A stretch of 64,000 nucleotides of DNA from Rubrobacter_A sp965214435 (GTDB lineage: Bacteria > Actinomycetota > Rubrobacteria > Rubrobacterales > Rubrobacteraceae): positions 3,100,001 to 3,164,000 of the forward strand of contig OZ243960.1 of NCBI GenBank assembly GCA_965214435.1, written 5' to 3'. The translations under genes were made by a program, and so were the position numbers. The notes beneath the pieces are model-generated. The model did no database searches and had not been told where the DNA came from. It saw only the letters and a program-made list of their open reading frames with translations. Shown here in pieces: positions 25,917 through 34,429 of the stretch. The first letter of the stretch is position 1. Every line of letters begins with the position of its first letter.

Positions 25917-26879
25917 CTATGGGTTCTCGCGCTGGAAGGTCTCTATCCTCTCCACTTCCTCGTCGGAGAGTTGGAACTCCACGGCTCCCACGACGCCGTC
26001 TACCTGGTCCGGGCGGCGGCCGCCGACGATGGCGGCGGTCACGGCCGGGTGGCGCAGGGTCCAGGCTATAGCTACCTCGGCCGGGGCCTTGTCGTGCGCC
26101 TCACCGATGTCGCGCAGGATGTCTACCAGCTCCAGGTTGCGCGAGAGCCGGGGTTCGTTGAAGTCTTCGTTGTTGCGCCGCCAGTCGTCGGAGGGCATGT
26201 TCTGGATACGCTCGGGGGTCATCTTGCCGGTCAGGAGGCCGTTACGCATCGGGGAGTAGACGATCACGCCTATGTTGTTCTCGCCGCAGTACGGTAGTAT
26301 CTCGTCCTCCACACCCCGGACGAGCATGCTGTAGGGCGGCTGCAGCGTCTCGACCGGGGCTACCTCCTTTATCCGCTCTATCTGCTCGACGTTGAAGTTC
26401 GAGACCCCGATATGCCGGACCTTGCCCTCTTCCTTGAGCTCGGCCATCGCCTCCCAGCCCTCCTCGATCTGCTCGTCGGGGATCGGCCAGTGGACCTGGT
26501 AAAGATCTATGACGTCAGTCTGCAACCGCCGCAGACTGTCCTCGCACTCCTTCTTAACGGAGTCTTTCTTGAGGACGTTCGAGATGTCGCCGTTCTCGTC
26601 CCACACCAGCGAGCACTTGGTAAACACATAGGGCCGGTCGGCCTCCGGGAAGTTCTTGAGGGCCCGGGCGACGAGCTCCTCGGAGTGCCCGAGCCCGTAC
26701 ACGGCGGCCGTATCCACCCAGTTAATGCCCTGCTCGACGGCCCGCTGTATGGCGCCGACGGCCTCCTCGTCGTCCTGCGGACCCCAGGCCGCGGCCCAGC
26801 CGCTACCACCGATGGCCCAGCTACCAAAACCTATCTTGGTTATATCCAACCCTGTAGTACCGAACTGTACTTTCTGCAA
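25917..26879 (-). CDS. Aldo/keto reductase
   Basis: A 320-residue NADPH-dependent oxidoreductase. Catalytic tetrad residues lie in NWVDTAAVYGLGHSEELV (Asp, Tyr) and VFTKCSLVW (Lys), with LYQVHWP. The C-terminal NADPH pocket is AEVAIAWTLRHPAVTAAIVG. It resembles the YghZ/GCY-like or Kv-beta type group. The TTG start at 26879 has GAGGAGG six bases before it; a longer frame to 26984 adds 35 residues without similarity. First gene of the sugar operon, divergent from the acyl-CoA synthetase. Confidence 0.9.
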   Translation of the reverse strand: MQKVQFGTTGLDITKIGFGSWAIGGSGWAAAWGPQDDEEAVGAIQRAVEQGINWVDTAAVYGLGHSEELVARALKNFPEADRPYVFTKCSLVWDENGDISNVLKKDSVKKECEDSLRRLQTDVIDLYQVHWPIPDEQIEEGWEAMAELKEEGKVRHIGVSNFNVEQIERIKEVAPVETLQPPYSMLVRGVEDEILPYCGENNIGVIVYSPMRNGLLTGKMTPERIQNMPSDDWRRNNEDFNEPRLSRNLELVDILRDIGEAHDKAPAEVAIAWTLRHPAVTAAIVGGRRPDQVDGVVGAVEFQLSDEEVERIETFQRENP

Positions 26880-27028
26880 AAGAGCCTCCTCAAAACGCTT
26901 TATCCCGTTCCAGCCTCCGAGTCTATCCGATAAGGCAATCTCCGTAAGCCGCAGCCTCTGGGACGGCGAACATTTATACTGCAAGCGTTAGAAAGGGTGA
27001 CAGGCATAGAAATGGAAAGGAACCTGCG

Positions 27029-28594
27029 ATGCAAGAAAAGGTCTACCGTTCGGAGCTTACCCCGCTAAGCTTTCTGGAGCGCAGCGCGTACATGTTCCCC
27101 GACAAGACCGCCGTGGTCCACGGCGAGCGGCACTACACCTACAAGGAGTTCCAAGAGCGGGTCCACCGCCTGGCCTCGCGCCTCAAGGGGGCCGGTTTTC
27201 AGAAAGGGGATCGGGTAGCTTTCCTCTGCCCGAACATCCCGCCGATGCTGGAAGGGACTTTCGCCGTCCCCGCGGCCGGGCTGGTGATGGTCGCTATAAA
27301 CACCCGCCTCAGCGCGAGCGAGGTCGAGTACATCGTCGAGCATTCGAAGGCCAGAATGGTCTTTGCCGACCACGAGCTAGAGAACCTTCTAGACGGCGTC
27401 GAGGGTGTGGAGATCGTGCGGATAGACGACACCGGGGAGACGGGCGACCCTTACGAGGAATATCTGGCCGAAGGTTCTCCGGAGCCGGTCGAGAGCGTGC
27501 TGGAGGATGAGGAAGAGACCATCTCCGTAAACTACACCTCGGGGACTACGGGGCGTCCGAAGGGTGTGATGTACACGTACCGGGGAGCCTACCTCTCTGC
27601 GCTCGGGAATGTGATCGAGGCCGGCATGGGCTACGAGACGAAGTACCTCTGGACGCTGCCGATGTTCCACTGCAACGGCTGGACCTACCCGTGGGCGGTA
27701 ACGTCCGTCGCCGGGACGCACGTGTGTCTGCGGAAGGTCGAGGCCGCGAGAATTTGGGACCTCTTCGAGTCCGAAGGCATCACCCACTACTCAGCCGCCC
27801 CCACTGTCCAGGTGCCGGTCTCCAACCACGAGAAGGCCCACGAATTGGAGAATCCCATTACCGCCGTTATCGCCGGATACGTCCCGTCGCCGACGCTGCT
27901 GGAAAGGCTTATGGACTGGAACATCAAGCCGCTCCACACCTACGGGCTGACGGAGACTTACGGCCCGATGACCACGAGCGCCCCTCGCAAAGAGTGGGAG
28001 GATAAAGACCCCGAGGAGCACGCGCGGTTACTTTCGCGCCAGGGTCAGGGTTACGTCACGGCGGACCTGGTGCGGGTCGTGGACGAGAATATGAACGACG
28101 TGCCGCTCGACGGGGAAACGATGGGTGAGATCGTCATGCACGGCAACATGGTAATGAAAGGCTACCTCGACAACGAAGAAGCCACCGAAGAAGCCTTCGC
28201 CGGCGGCTGGTACCACTCCGGGGACGTGGCCGCCTGGCACCCGGACGGGTACGTGGAGATAAGGGACCGCGACAAGGACGTGATCATCTCCGGCGGCGAG
28301 AACATCTCCTCCATAGAAGTCGAGCAGGTCATAGACCAGCACCCGGCCGTAATGGAGGTCGCCGTGACCGCCATGCCCGACGAGCAGTGGGGCGAGAGGC
28401 CCAAAGCGTTCGTCGTCCTGCAAGAAGGCCAGGAAGCGACCGAACAGGAGCTTATAGACTTCGTCAAGGAGCGCATCGCCCGCTTCAAAGCCCCGGCGGC
28501 CGTCGAGTTCAGCGAGCTGCCAAAGACCGCCACCGGAAAGGTCCAGAAGTACATTCTCCGCAACCAGGAGTGGGAAGGTAGCGACGGGAAGTAA
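27029..28594 (+). CDS. Acyl-CoA synthetase (AMP-forming)
   Basis: A 521-residue ANL-superfamily ligase. P-loop/AMP-binding NYTSGTTGRPKGVM (A3), TYGLTETYGPMT (A5), HSGDVAAWHPDGY (A7) and catalytic Lys near LPKTATGKVQKYILR (A10). It activates a carboxylate to the acyl-AMP and then the CoA thioester. The sequence is of the medium-chain/DitJ-like group, with chain length not determinable. A GGAACC-type ribosome binding site precedes the ATG. It is co-directional with the enoyl-CoA hydratase 31 bases later. Confidence 0.92.
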   Translation: MQEKVYRSELTPLSFLERSAYMFPDKTAVVHGERHYTYKEFQERVHRLASRLKGAGFQKGDRVAFLCPNIPPMLEGTFAVPAAGLVMVAINTRLSASEVEYIVEHSKARMVFADHELENLLDGVEGVEIVRIDDTGETGDPYEEYLAEGSPEPVESVLEDEEETISVNYTSGTTGRPKGVMYTYRGAYLSALGNVIEAGMGYETKYLWTLPMFHCNGWTYPWAVTSVAGTHVCLRKVEAARIWDLFESEGITHYSAAPTVQVPVSNHEKAHELENPITAVIAGYVPSPTLLERLMDWNIKPLHTYGLTETYGPMTTSAPRKEWEDKDPEEHARLLSRQGQGYVTADLVRVVDENMNDVPLDGETMGEIVMHGNMVMKGYLDNEEATEEAFAGGWYHSGDVAAWHPDGYVEIRDRDKDVIISGGENISSIEVEQVIDQHPAVMEVAVTAMPDEQWGERPKAFVVLQEGQEATEQELIDFVKERIARFKAPAAVEFSELPKTATGKVQKYILRNQEWEGSDGK

Positions 28595-28625
28595 ACTAGG
28601 AGCGTAAAAACTAGAGGAGAAGCCA

Positions 28626-29420
28626 ATGATCGAAGCCAAAAGCCAGACCTACGAGAACGTCCTCTTCGAGAGGGACGGTGCGGTAGCCTACGTGACGATG
28701 AACCGCCCGGATAAGCGCAACGCCCTCTCGCTGGAGCACATGCGGGAGCTTACCCATTGCCTGAAGTCTATCGGGGAGAGCCGGGAAGCCTCGGTGGTCG
28801 TGCTGGCCGGCGAGGGCAAGGCTTTCTGCGCGGGGCACGACCTCTCGGAGATGGTCGGCCGCGACCCGGCGTTCTACCGGCACCTGTTCGACGCCTGCAC
28901 GGAGCTTATGGAGACTATCCAGGCGATACCGCAGCCGGTGATAGGCCGGGTACACGGGGTGGCGACTGCCGCCGGCTGCCAACTCGCGGCGACCTGCGAC
29001 CTCATCGTAGCTTCCGAAGATGCCAAATTTGCTACACCGGGAGTCAAGATCGGGCTGTTCTGCTCGACCCCGATGGTCGCCCTCTCCCGCGCCGTCGGCC
29101 AGAAAAAGGCTATGGAGATGCTACTCACCGGCGACTTCATATCTGCCGATGAAGCTTTGGCCGAAGGTCTGGTAAATAAGGTAGTCTCGGCGGATGAGTT
29201 GGACGGTGCCGTCCGGGCTCTGGTGGACAAAATCACTGAGGCGAGCCCGCTCGTGGTCGGCGTCGGTAAGGGTGCTTTCTACCGCCAGCTAGAAATGCCT
29301 ACCGGACAAGCTTACGCCTACACTAAAGAGGTCATGTCGTTCAACGCCTCCTTCGCCGATGCCCAGGAAGGCATCTGCGCTTTCCTTGAGAAACGTAAGC
29401 CGGAGTGGACAGGTAAGTGA
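28626..29420 (+). CDS. Enoyl-CoA hydratase/isomerase
   Basis: A 264-residue crotonase-fold protein. The CoA-binding MNRPDKRNALS and oxyanion-hole FCAGHDLSEM and GVATAAGCQLAATCDL segments are present. At the catalytic positions the residues differ from classical EchA (no Glu pair at ATCDLIVASEDAKFATPG), resembling the ECHDC3-like group, so substrate is uncertain. It overlaps the next gene by four bases (GTGA), so they are translationally coupled. Confidence 0.88.
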   Translation: MIEAKSQTYENVLFERDGAVAYVTMNRPDKRNALSLEHMRELTHCLKSIGESREASVVVLAGEGKAFCAGHDLSEMVGRDPAFYRHLFDACTELMETIQAIPQPVIGRVHGVATAAGCQLAATCDLIVASEDAKFATPGVKIGLFCSTPMVALSRAVGQKKAMEMLLTGDFISADEALAEGLVNKVVSADELDGAVRALVDKITEASPLVVGVGKGAFYRQLEMPTGQAYAYTKEVMSFNASFADAQEGICAFLEKRKPEWTGK

Positions 29421-29740
29421 CGAGCACTGTAGCGAAACCGCGGGAAAAGCAGCGGAATAAAGTTCAGGGGCTACCGCCCTACAATGTGGTGCTGCTTGAT
29501 GACGACGATCACAGCTACGAGTACGTGATCCGGCTGCTCTGGAAGGTATTCGGGCATTCCCCGGAGAAGGGCTACAAGCTGGCCCAGGAGGTCGATGCTA
29601 CCGGCCGGGTCGTCGTGGCGACCACGAACCTGGAGCACGCGGAGCTAAAGCGGGACCAGGTACACGCCTTCGGGCCGGACCCCCTGATCCCGCGTTGCAA
29701 AGGCTCCATGTCCGCGACCGTAGAACCGGCCAGTAGCTGA
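29417..29740 (+). CDS. clpS: ClpS-like Clp protease adaptor
   Basis: A 107-residue adaptor that delivers N-degron substrates to ClpAP/ClpCP. The core YNVVLLDDDDHSYEYVIRLL followed by LAQEVDATGRVVVATTNLEH matches the ClpS fold, in which the DD/NDD and His contact the N-terminal residue. The N-terminal extension is short and basic. The start is GTG at 29417, overlapping the hydratase stop. The C-terminal tail after about residue 90 (GPDPLIPRCKGS) differs from canonical ClpS and is more like the ClpS-family proteins of actinobacteria. Confidence 0.85.
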   Translation: MTSTVAKPREKQRNKVQGLPPYNVVLLDDDDHSYEYVIRLLWKVFGHSPEKGYKLAQEVDATGRVVVATTNLEHAELKRDQVHAFGPDPLIPRCKGSMSATVEPASS

Positions 29741-29743
29741 GGG

Positions 29744-30949
29744 TTAGCTCTCCGCCGGGGCTAGCCGGATTATGCGGTCGTCCTCGGGGCCGGGCGAGCC
29801 GCGGCCGTCGCGGTTGTTGGTAAAGATCCACAGCGAGCCGTCCGGGGCCTGGGCGACGTGCCGGAGCCTGCCAGCCTCGTCCTTGAGCAACTCTTCGCGG
29901 CCGGTAACCGAGCCGTCAGGGGCCAACTCCAGACGCCATAGACGCTCGCCGCGCAGCGCCGCCATAAAGAAGTCGCCGTCCCACTGCGGGATCGCGCTGT
30001 TCTTCGGGATCTCCGCCCCGCTCGGCGACGCCTCGGAGGTCGGGAACTCGGCTACCGGGTCACGGTACTCCGGCTCGCCGCCCTTACCCTCAACGATGGG
30101 CCAGCCGTAGTTGCCACCGGCCACTATCCGGTTTACCTCATCGTAGGCATTCTGGCCGAACTCGCTGGCGAAAAGTTGTCCCTCCTCGTCCCAGGCAAGG
30201 CCCTGCACGTTACGGTGGCCGTAGGAGTAGACCGGGTTGTTCTGGAACGGGTTATCCTCCGGCACCGTACCGTCAGGGTTTACACGCAGGATCTTCCCGG
30301 ATAACGAATCGAGGTCCTGGGCGTTCTGCGGGTTTCCGGCATCGCCGGTCGCCACGTACAGCAGGCCGTCGGGACCGAAGGAGATGCGGCCCCCGTCGTG
30401 GTAGGTGTTCACCGGGATGCCGGTGAGTACAGGCTCTAGCTCTCCGCCAAGCTGGAAGCGGACCACCCGGTTCTCCTGTCCGGTCGAGTAGTAAGCGTAG
30501 AGGTAGCCATCTTGCTCGTAGTTCGGGGAGGGTGCGAGGCCGAGCAGCCCGCCCTCGCCGGAACCGCTCTCGGGTAGCTGCTGGACCTCTTCGATATCAC
30601 CGGAGTCGTCGATCGCGAGCAGTTGTCCGGTGTCGCGTTCCCCGACCAGCGCCCGGCCGTCCGGGAGAAACGCCAGACCCCACGGCGCTTCGAGGTTACT
30701 AGCGATAACACTCGCCTCGACCTCGACCGGCTCGGTCGTACCGTCCTCAACGGCAACGGAAGCTTCACTGTTCCGGTCGGTCTCGCCGGTCGACCCGGTG
30801 GTTCGCAACGTGGTCTGGGAACCTTGCTCCTGCACCTGGAGGTTGTCATCCGACTGCTCCCCGGTAGACGAGCCGCAAGCGGAAATAGATACCGCAGTCA
30901 CTGCGAGTAGCGCGACCCACGCCGCTCGGGATAAAAACTTTCGCATCAT
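29744..30949 (-). CDS. PQQ-dependent sugar dehydrogenase lipoprotein
   Basis: A 401-residue beta-propeller of the soluble glucose/sorbosone dehydrogenase (YliI/Asd) family, anchored as a lipoprotein by VSISACGSS. Motifs: EAPWGLAFLPDGRALVGERD, LLGLAPSPNY, HDGGRISFGPDGLLYVATGD (active-site His and metal loop) and YGHRNVQGLAWDE. It oxidises aldoses outside the membrane using PQQ. The first ATG of a tandem ATGATG at 30949 follows AAGAGAG; an upstream in-frame start at 30979 is weaker. It converges on clpS with a three-base gap. Confidence 0.9.
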   Translation of the reverse strand: MMRKFLSRAAWVALLAVTAVSISACGSSTGEQSDDNLQVQEQGSQTTLRTTGSTGETDRNSEASVAVEDGTTEPVEVEASVIASNLEAPWGLAFLPDGRALVGERDTGQLLAIDDSGDIEEVQQLPESGSGEGGLLGLAPSPNYEQDGYLYAYYSTGQENRVVRFQLGGELEPVLTGIPVNTYHDGGRISFGPDGLLYVATGDAGNPQNAQDLDSLSGKILRVNPDGTVPEDNPFQNNPVYSYGHRNVQGLAWDEEGQLFASEFGQNAYDEVNRIVAGGNYGWPIVEGKGGEPEYRDPVAEFPTSEASPSGAEIPKNSAIPQWDGDFFMAALRGERLWRLELAPDGSVTGREELLKDEAGRLRHVAQAPDGSLWIFTNNRDGRGSPGPEDDRIIRLAPAES

Positions 30950-31061
30950 TACTCTCTTAATTCTTTCGTTGACTACCAATTGTTGTGACTATACCTTGAA
31001 GATACGATTCACGTGGAGCGTGAGATCACACCAGCTTGACACGCTCCCGCTCCTCACTCAT

Positions 31062-31631
31062 CTACCGTTCGTGTGGATGCCGCGCTGCGGCCCGGGAGAG
31101 TATGCCTTCGACGACTTCGGTCTTGGCTTCGGCATAGTGTTGCATGCTCGGCCACTTTCCGGATGCGAGATCCCGCTTTGTCCGGGCGTAAAGCTCGCGG
31201 TCCTCCGCATCCTCGCGCAGGTGGTCGCGGAGCAGCAAGTACCGCCTGATCTCCGGCGATCCCGGCGAGTAAACGTGCACGTGCACATCCTTCTCCGGAG
31301 TCCGGAGCATCCGGTGCTCGTAGAAGTCCTTCTCCCGCACCCGCAAGACATACCCCGCGTTCTCCAGGGCCGACACGTAAGCAGCCTCGTCGCCGGAGTC
31401 CTCGACCACGAGCAGGATGTCTATGATCGGCTTGGCGGCGAGCCCAGGCACCGAAGTGGACCCGATATGCTCGACCGCCAGGGCTGCGTCACCGAGCGCG
31501 CCCCAAATCTTCATGGCTTCCCGACGGAAGCGTTCGGGCCAGGCTGGGTCGTAGTCCGCGACCACGATGTCCGGAGCCTCGACCTCTCCGATGATAGCCT
31601 CCCGGACGCGCTCTCCGATAGGGTCGTCCAT
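31062..31631 (-). CDS. GrpB-family (UPF0157) nucleotidyltransferase-like protein
   Basis: A 189-residue protein with the GrpB signature: YDPAWPERFRREA, AVEHIGSTSVPGLAAKPIID, and HVHVYSPGSPEIRRYLLLRD. GrpB proteins are nucleotidyltransferase-fold proteins; some are fused to CoaE, yet the role remains unsettled. It lies ten bases after the MBL-fold gene and is probably co-transcribed with it. Confidence 0.87.
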   Translation of the reverse strand: MDDPIGERVREAIIGEVEAPDIVVADYDPAWPERFRREAMKIWGALGDAALAVEHIGSTSVPGLAAKPIIDILLVVEDSGDEAAYVSALENAGYVLRVREKDFYEHRMLRTPEKDVHVHVYSPGSPEIRRYLLLRDHLREDAEDRELYARTKRDLASGKWPSMQHYAEAKTEVVEGILSRAAARHPHER

Positions 31632-31641
31632 TTAGACCTTT

Positions 31642-32649
31642 CTACGAGCCCGCCCGGTAGTAGACCAGCCCGTCCTCGATACGCTCCGCTCTACCTTCCA
31701 GTCCCAGGTGCTCAAGGTGGGCCAGGGTCTCGGCGAGGGCGAAGCACTGCTCGTAGAGCGACAGGTCCCCCCGAAAGACCTCCTGAGATACCTCAAACGG
31801 GGTCTTCCGTCCACCGGTAATGACGGAGAGCATGAGGTCCAGGCGTTCGGCGTGATGGTCCGTTAGCTCCTGTATCCGGCCGTCCAGGTCGTGAAATACC
31901 GGTCCGTGGCCGGGCAGTATTAGCTCCGCGTCGAGGCCGCGTATGCTCTCCAGCGACTCCAGGTATCGGGGGAGCGGGCGGGGTTTCGACTCGGGCCAGA
32001 GGCCGATGTTCGGGGTTATCTTGAGTAGTACATGATCGGCGGCGTAGAGTATCCTGCGCCGCTCGTCGTGGAGCATTACTTGGTACTCGGCGTGTCCCGG
32101 CGCGTGCACCACCCTCGCCACCCCGTCCCCCACCTCAAGCTTCTCCCCGGCCCGCAGCGGACGCATCTCCTCCGGCAGCGTCAGGCTCGACTGGGTCCCG
32201 GCGGCGGCTTTCTCCGCGAGGCCCCGCTCCAGGCCGTTACGGACCAGTTCCTCGACGAACGGTTCGATATTCGCCCCGCCGCCCCAGAACTCGCGGCAGT
32301 GAAGGATCTCCTCGTCCAGCATGTACACTGGGGCCCCGGTCCACTCCTGCAACCACCGCGCCGCCCCGAGATGGTCCGGATGGAAGTGCGTGACCACTAT
32401 CCGGAGCACGTCCCTACCCAGGTCGCATCCGACACTCGCCGCCCCCACATCCCAGGCTTCGCGCGCCGGAGGGTAGTCGTAACCGGCGTCGATCAAGGTC
32501 CACCCATCATTACCCTGTATCAGATACGCGGAGATAAACCGCAGCGGGAAAGGCACCGGCAACTTCAACTGGAATACGCCGTCCGCGACCCGCGCCGCCT
32601 CCCCGACCGGCTGCGTAGCGAGCTTAGAGGGCGCTACGCCCTCAGCCAT
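31642..32649 (-). CDS. MBL-fold metallo-hydrolase
   Basis: A 335-residue metallo-beta-lactamase-fold hydrolase. The zinc motif HFHPDHLG (His88, His90, Asp92, His93) is followed by HAPGHAEYQVML and DHVLLKITPNIGLWPESKP, and by LPGHGPVFHDL. A C-terminal helical domain (LAETLAHLEHLGLEGRAER) fits the LACTB2/YqgX-like group, which hydrolyse RNA or thioesters. Position next to beta-oxidation genes would suit a thioesterase, but this is only context. Confidence 0.86.
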   Translation of the reverse strand: MAEGVAPSKLATQPVGEAARVADGVFQLKLPVPFPLRFISAYLIQGNDGWTLIDAGYDYPPAREAWDVGAASVGCDLGRDVLRIVVTHFHPDHLGAARWLQEWTGAPVYMLDEEILHCREFWGGGANIEPFVEELVRNGLERGLAEKAAAGTQSSLTLPEEMRPLRAGEKLEVGDGVARVVHAPGHAEYQVMLHDERRRILYAADHVLLKITPNIGLWPESKPRPLPRYLESLESIRGLDAELILPGHGPVFHDLDGRIQELTDHHAERLDLMLSVITGGRKTPFEVSQEVFRGDLSLYEQCFALAETLAHLEHLGLEGRAERIEDGLVYYRAGS

Positions 32650-32689
32650 CGTTTACTGAGTCCAGGCTCAAAAGATAGGTTCCCTTCCA

Positions 32690-32770
32690 CAAAAAGCCGG
32701 CCAGCCGCCAACGTTCCGCTGACGGCCTGACCGGCTGAAATGCTGACTAGCTGACCGGCTGAAAAGCTAG
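32690..32770. repeat. GCTGA octamer array, copy at thiolase 3' end
   Basis: From 32717 the plus strand reads GCTGA units spaced by eight bases: GCTGACGG, (G)CCTGACC, GGCTGAAAT, GCTGACTA, GCTGACCG, GCTGAAAA, GC. The left part (AGCCGGCCAGCCGCCA) is roughly the inverse complement of the right, so the whole can fold as an imperfect hairpin. The thiolase stop codon lies at its right edge. Related arrays occur at 40485-40650 and 49870-49975. Confidence 0.7.
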
Positions 32771-33942
32771 TTCTGCAGGTTTTCGAAGATACCGGCGGCA
32801 CCCATGCCGCCGCCGATGCACATGGTGGACATGCCGTACTTCGAGCCCCGGCGCTTCATCTCGTGGATAAGCTGGATGGTCAGCTTGGTGCCGGTCGCGC
32901 CCATCGGGTGGCCGAGGGCTATGGCTCCACCGTTCACGTTTGTCTTTTCGAGGTCCATGCCTACTTCCCGGATCACGGCCAGAGCCTGCGCGGCGAACGC
33001 CTCGTTGAACTCTATAAGGTCGATCTCGTCTATCGAGAGCCCCGTGAGCTTCAAGACTTTCGGGATGGCGAACATCGGCCCGATACCCATGACCTCCGGC
33101 CGCACCCCGGCGACCGCGAACCCGACAAACCGGGCGAGCGGCGTGAGCCCCAGTTCCTCGGCCCGCTCCCGCTCCATCACGATGACCGCCGCAGCTCCGT
33201 CGCTCCGCTGGCTGGAGTTGCCGGCGGTTACGGTGCCGTCCTGCTGGAAGACGGTCGGGAGCTTCTGTAGCTTCTCCATCGAGGTGTCGCGCGGACCCTC
33301 GTCCCGCTTGAAGGTCGTCTCGTAGCGGCGGACCTCGCCGCCCTCGACGTAGTCGAACTCGACGTCCACCGGCACTATCTCCTCGTCAAAGACGCCGTTC
33401 TGTACGGCTTTACCGGCCAGGGTGTGGCTGCGGAGGGCGAACTCATCCTGGTCGTCGCGGGAGACGTTGAATTCGCGGGAGACCTGCTCGGCGGTCAGGC
33501 CCATTCCCATGTAAACAGCGGGGTTGATTTCCAGCAGCTTCGGGCTCGGGGCGAAGTTCGGCATCTCAAGCGTAGTGGACATGTGCTCGGTGCCGCCCGC
33601 GAGGATGGTCGTGGCCTGGCCGGTCATTATCCGCTCGGCGGCGTTGACGATGGTCTGGAGCCCCGAGGAGCAGAACCGGTTCACGGTCTGGGCCGGGACC
33701 CCGTTCGAGAGACCCGCCCGGATAGAGGCCAGCCGCGCTACGTTGTAGCCCTGCGTCCCCTCGGGCATTGCACACCCGATAATTACGTCCTCGATCTCGT
33801 CCGGGTCGAGACCTTCGGCCCGGTTTACAGCCTCGCTGATGGCCGCGGCGGTCATATCCACCGGATGGGTCGCCCGCAGCGTTCCCTTCGGTGCCCGTCC
33901 AACGGCGGTCCGGGCTCCCGAAACGATTACGGCTTCTTTCAT
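32767..33942 (-). CDS. fadA: Acetyl-CoA acyltransferase (thiolase)
   Basis: A 391-residue type II thiolase, which cleaves 3-ketoacyl-CoA to acetyl-CoA and a shortened acyl-CoA. Nucleophile Cys91 lies in NRFCSSGLQT, His in IALGHPMGATG, and the second active-site Cys375 in CIGGGMGAAG. The N terminus (EAVIVSGARTAVGRAPKG) is typical. With the downstream-read FadN-like enzyme it forms the last two steps of beta-oxidation, the arrangement of Bacillus fadNA. The stop codon falls in the GCTGA repeat. Confidence 0.94.
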   Translation of the reverse strand: MKEAVIVSGARTAVGRAPKGTLRATHPVDMTAAAISEAVNRAEGLDPDEIEDVIIGCAMPEGTQGYNVARLASIRAGLSNGVPAQTVNRFCSSGLQTIVNAAERIMTGQATTILAGGTEHMSTTLEMPNFAPSPKLLEINPAVYMGMGLTAEQVSREFNVSRDDQDEFALRSHTLAGKAVQNGVFDEEIVPVDVEFDYVEGGEVRRYETTFKRDEGPRDTSMEKLQKLPTVFQQDGTVTAGNSSQRSDGAAAVIVMERERAEELGLTPLARFVGFAVAGVRPEVMGIGPMFAIPKVLKLTGLSIDEIDLIEFNEAFAAQALAVIREVGMDLEKTNVNGGAIALGHPMGATGTKLTIQLIHEMKRRGSKYGMSTMCIGGGMGAAGIFENLQN

Positions 33943-33981
33943 TGGTTTTCTCCTTTACTCCAGTTTTGTCGATCTATATTT

Positions 33982-34419
33982 CTAGTACAACCACTGATCG
34001 AACTCGATCAGGGTACCGGCAGGATCTCTTATCCAGCAGTTCTTCACTCCAGCAGGCTCTACCACGGTTGGCTCCACAACCAACTCGACTCCGCGCCTTT
34101 TTAGCTCTTCTGCCGTGGCGTCCACATCGTCCACCAGCAGCCCTACATGTTTCGACCCTTGTACGAGCAAAGCTCCAAAAGGATCTTGACCAATATCAGG
34201 TCCGGCGGCCGATCCGTCACGCTCAAAGATCTCGATCCTCAGCCCATCGCCATTTGTGAGATGTACGACTTCAGTCCCAAGGTCTGGAAACCCAAACTCC
34301 CTCTCGACCTCGAAGTCCAGTTTTTCCTGATACCAGCGACTCGCTTCATCGAGGTTGGGAACAACTATGGCGTAGTGATGCACCCTGAGAGACATCTGAC
34401 TAGCGGAGCCGTTGCTCAT
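33982..34419 (-). CDS. VOC/glyoxalase-fold protein
   Basis: A 145-residue vicinal-oxygen-chelate protein with two beta-alpha-beta units: VHHYAIVVPNLDEASRWYQE with a metal His, and KHVGLLVDDVDATAEELKRR then FIEFD-like IEFDQWLY. Glu and His metal ligands are present. It might be a methylmalonyl-CoA epimerase-like or glyoxalase-type enzyme; the location between fadA and fadN would suit the former, but the length and metal pattern do not decide. The start ATG has no strong ribosome binding site. Confidence 0.75.
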   Translation of the reverse strand: MSNGSASQMSLRVHHYAIVVPNLDEASRWYQEKLDFEVEREFGFPDLGTEVVHLTNGDGLRIEIFERDGSAAGPDIGQDPFGALLVQGSKHVGLLVDDVDATAEELKRRGVELVVEPTVVEPAGVKNCWIRDPAGTLIEFDQWLY

Positions 34420-34429
34420 GCTTCCTACC

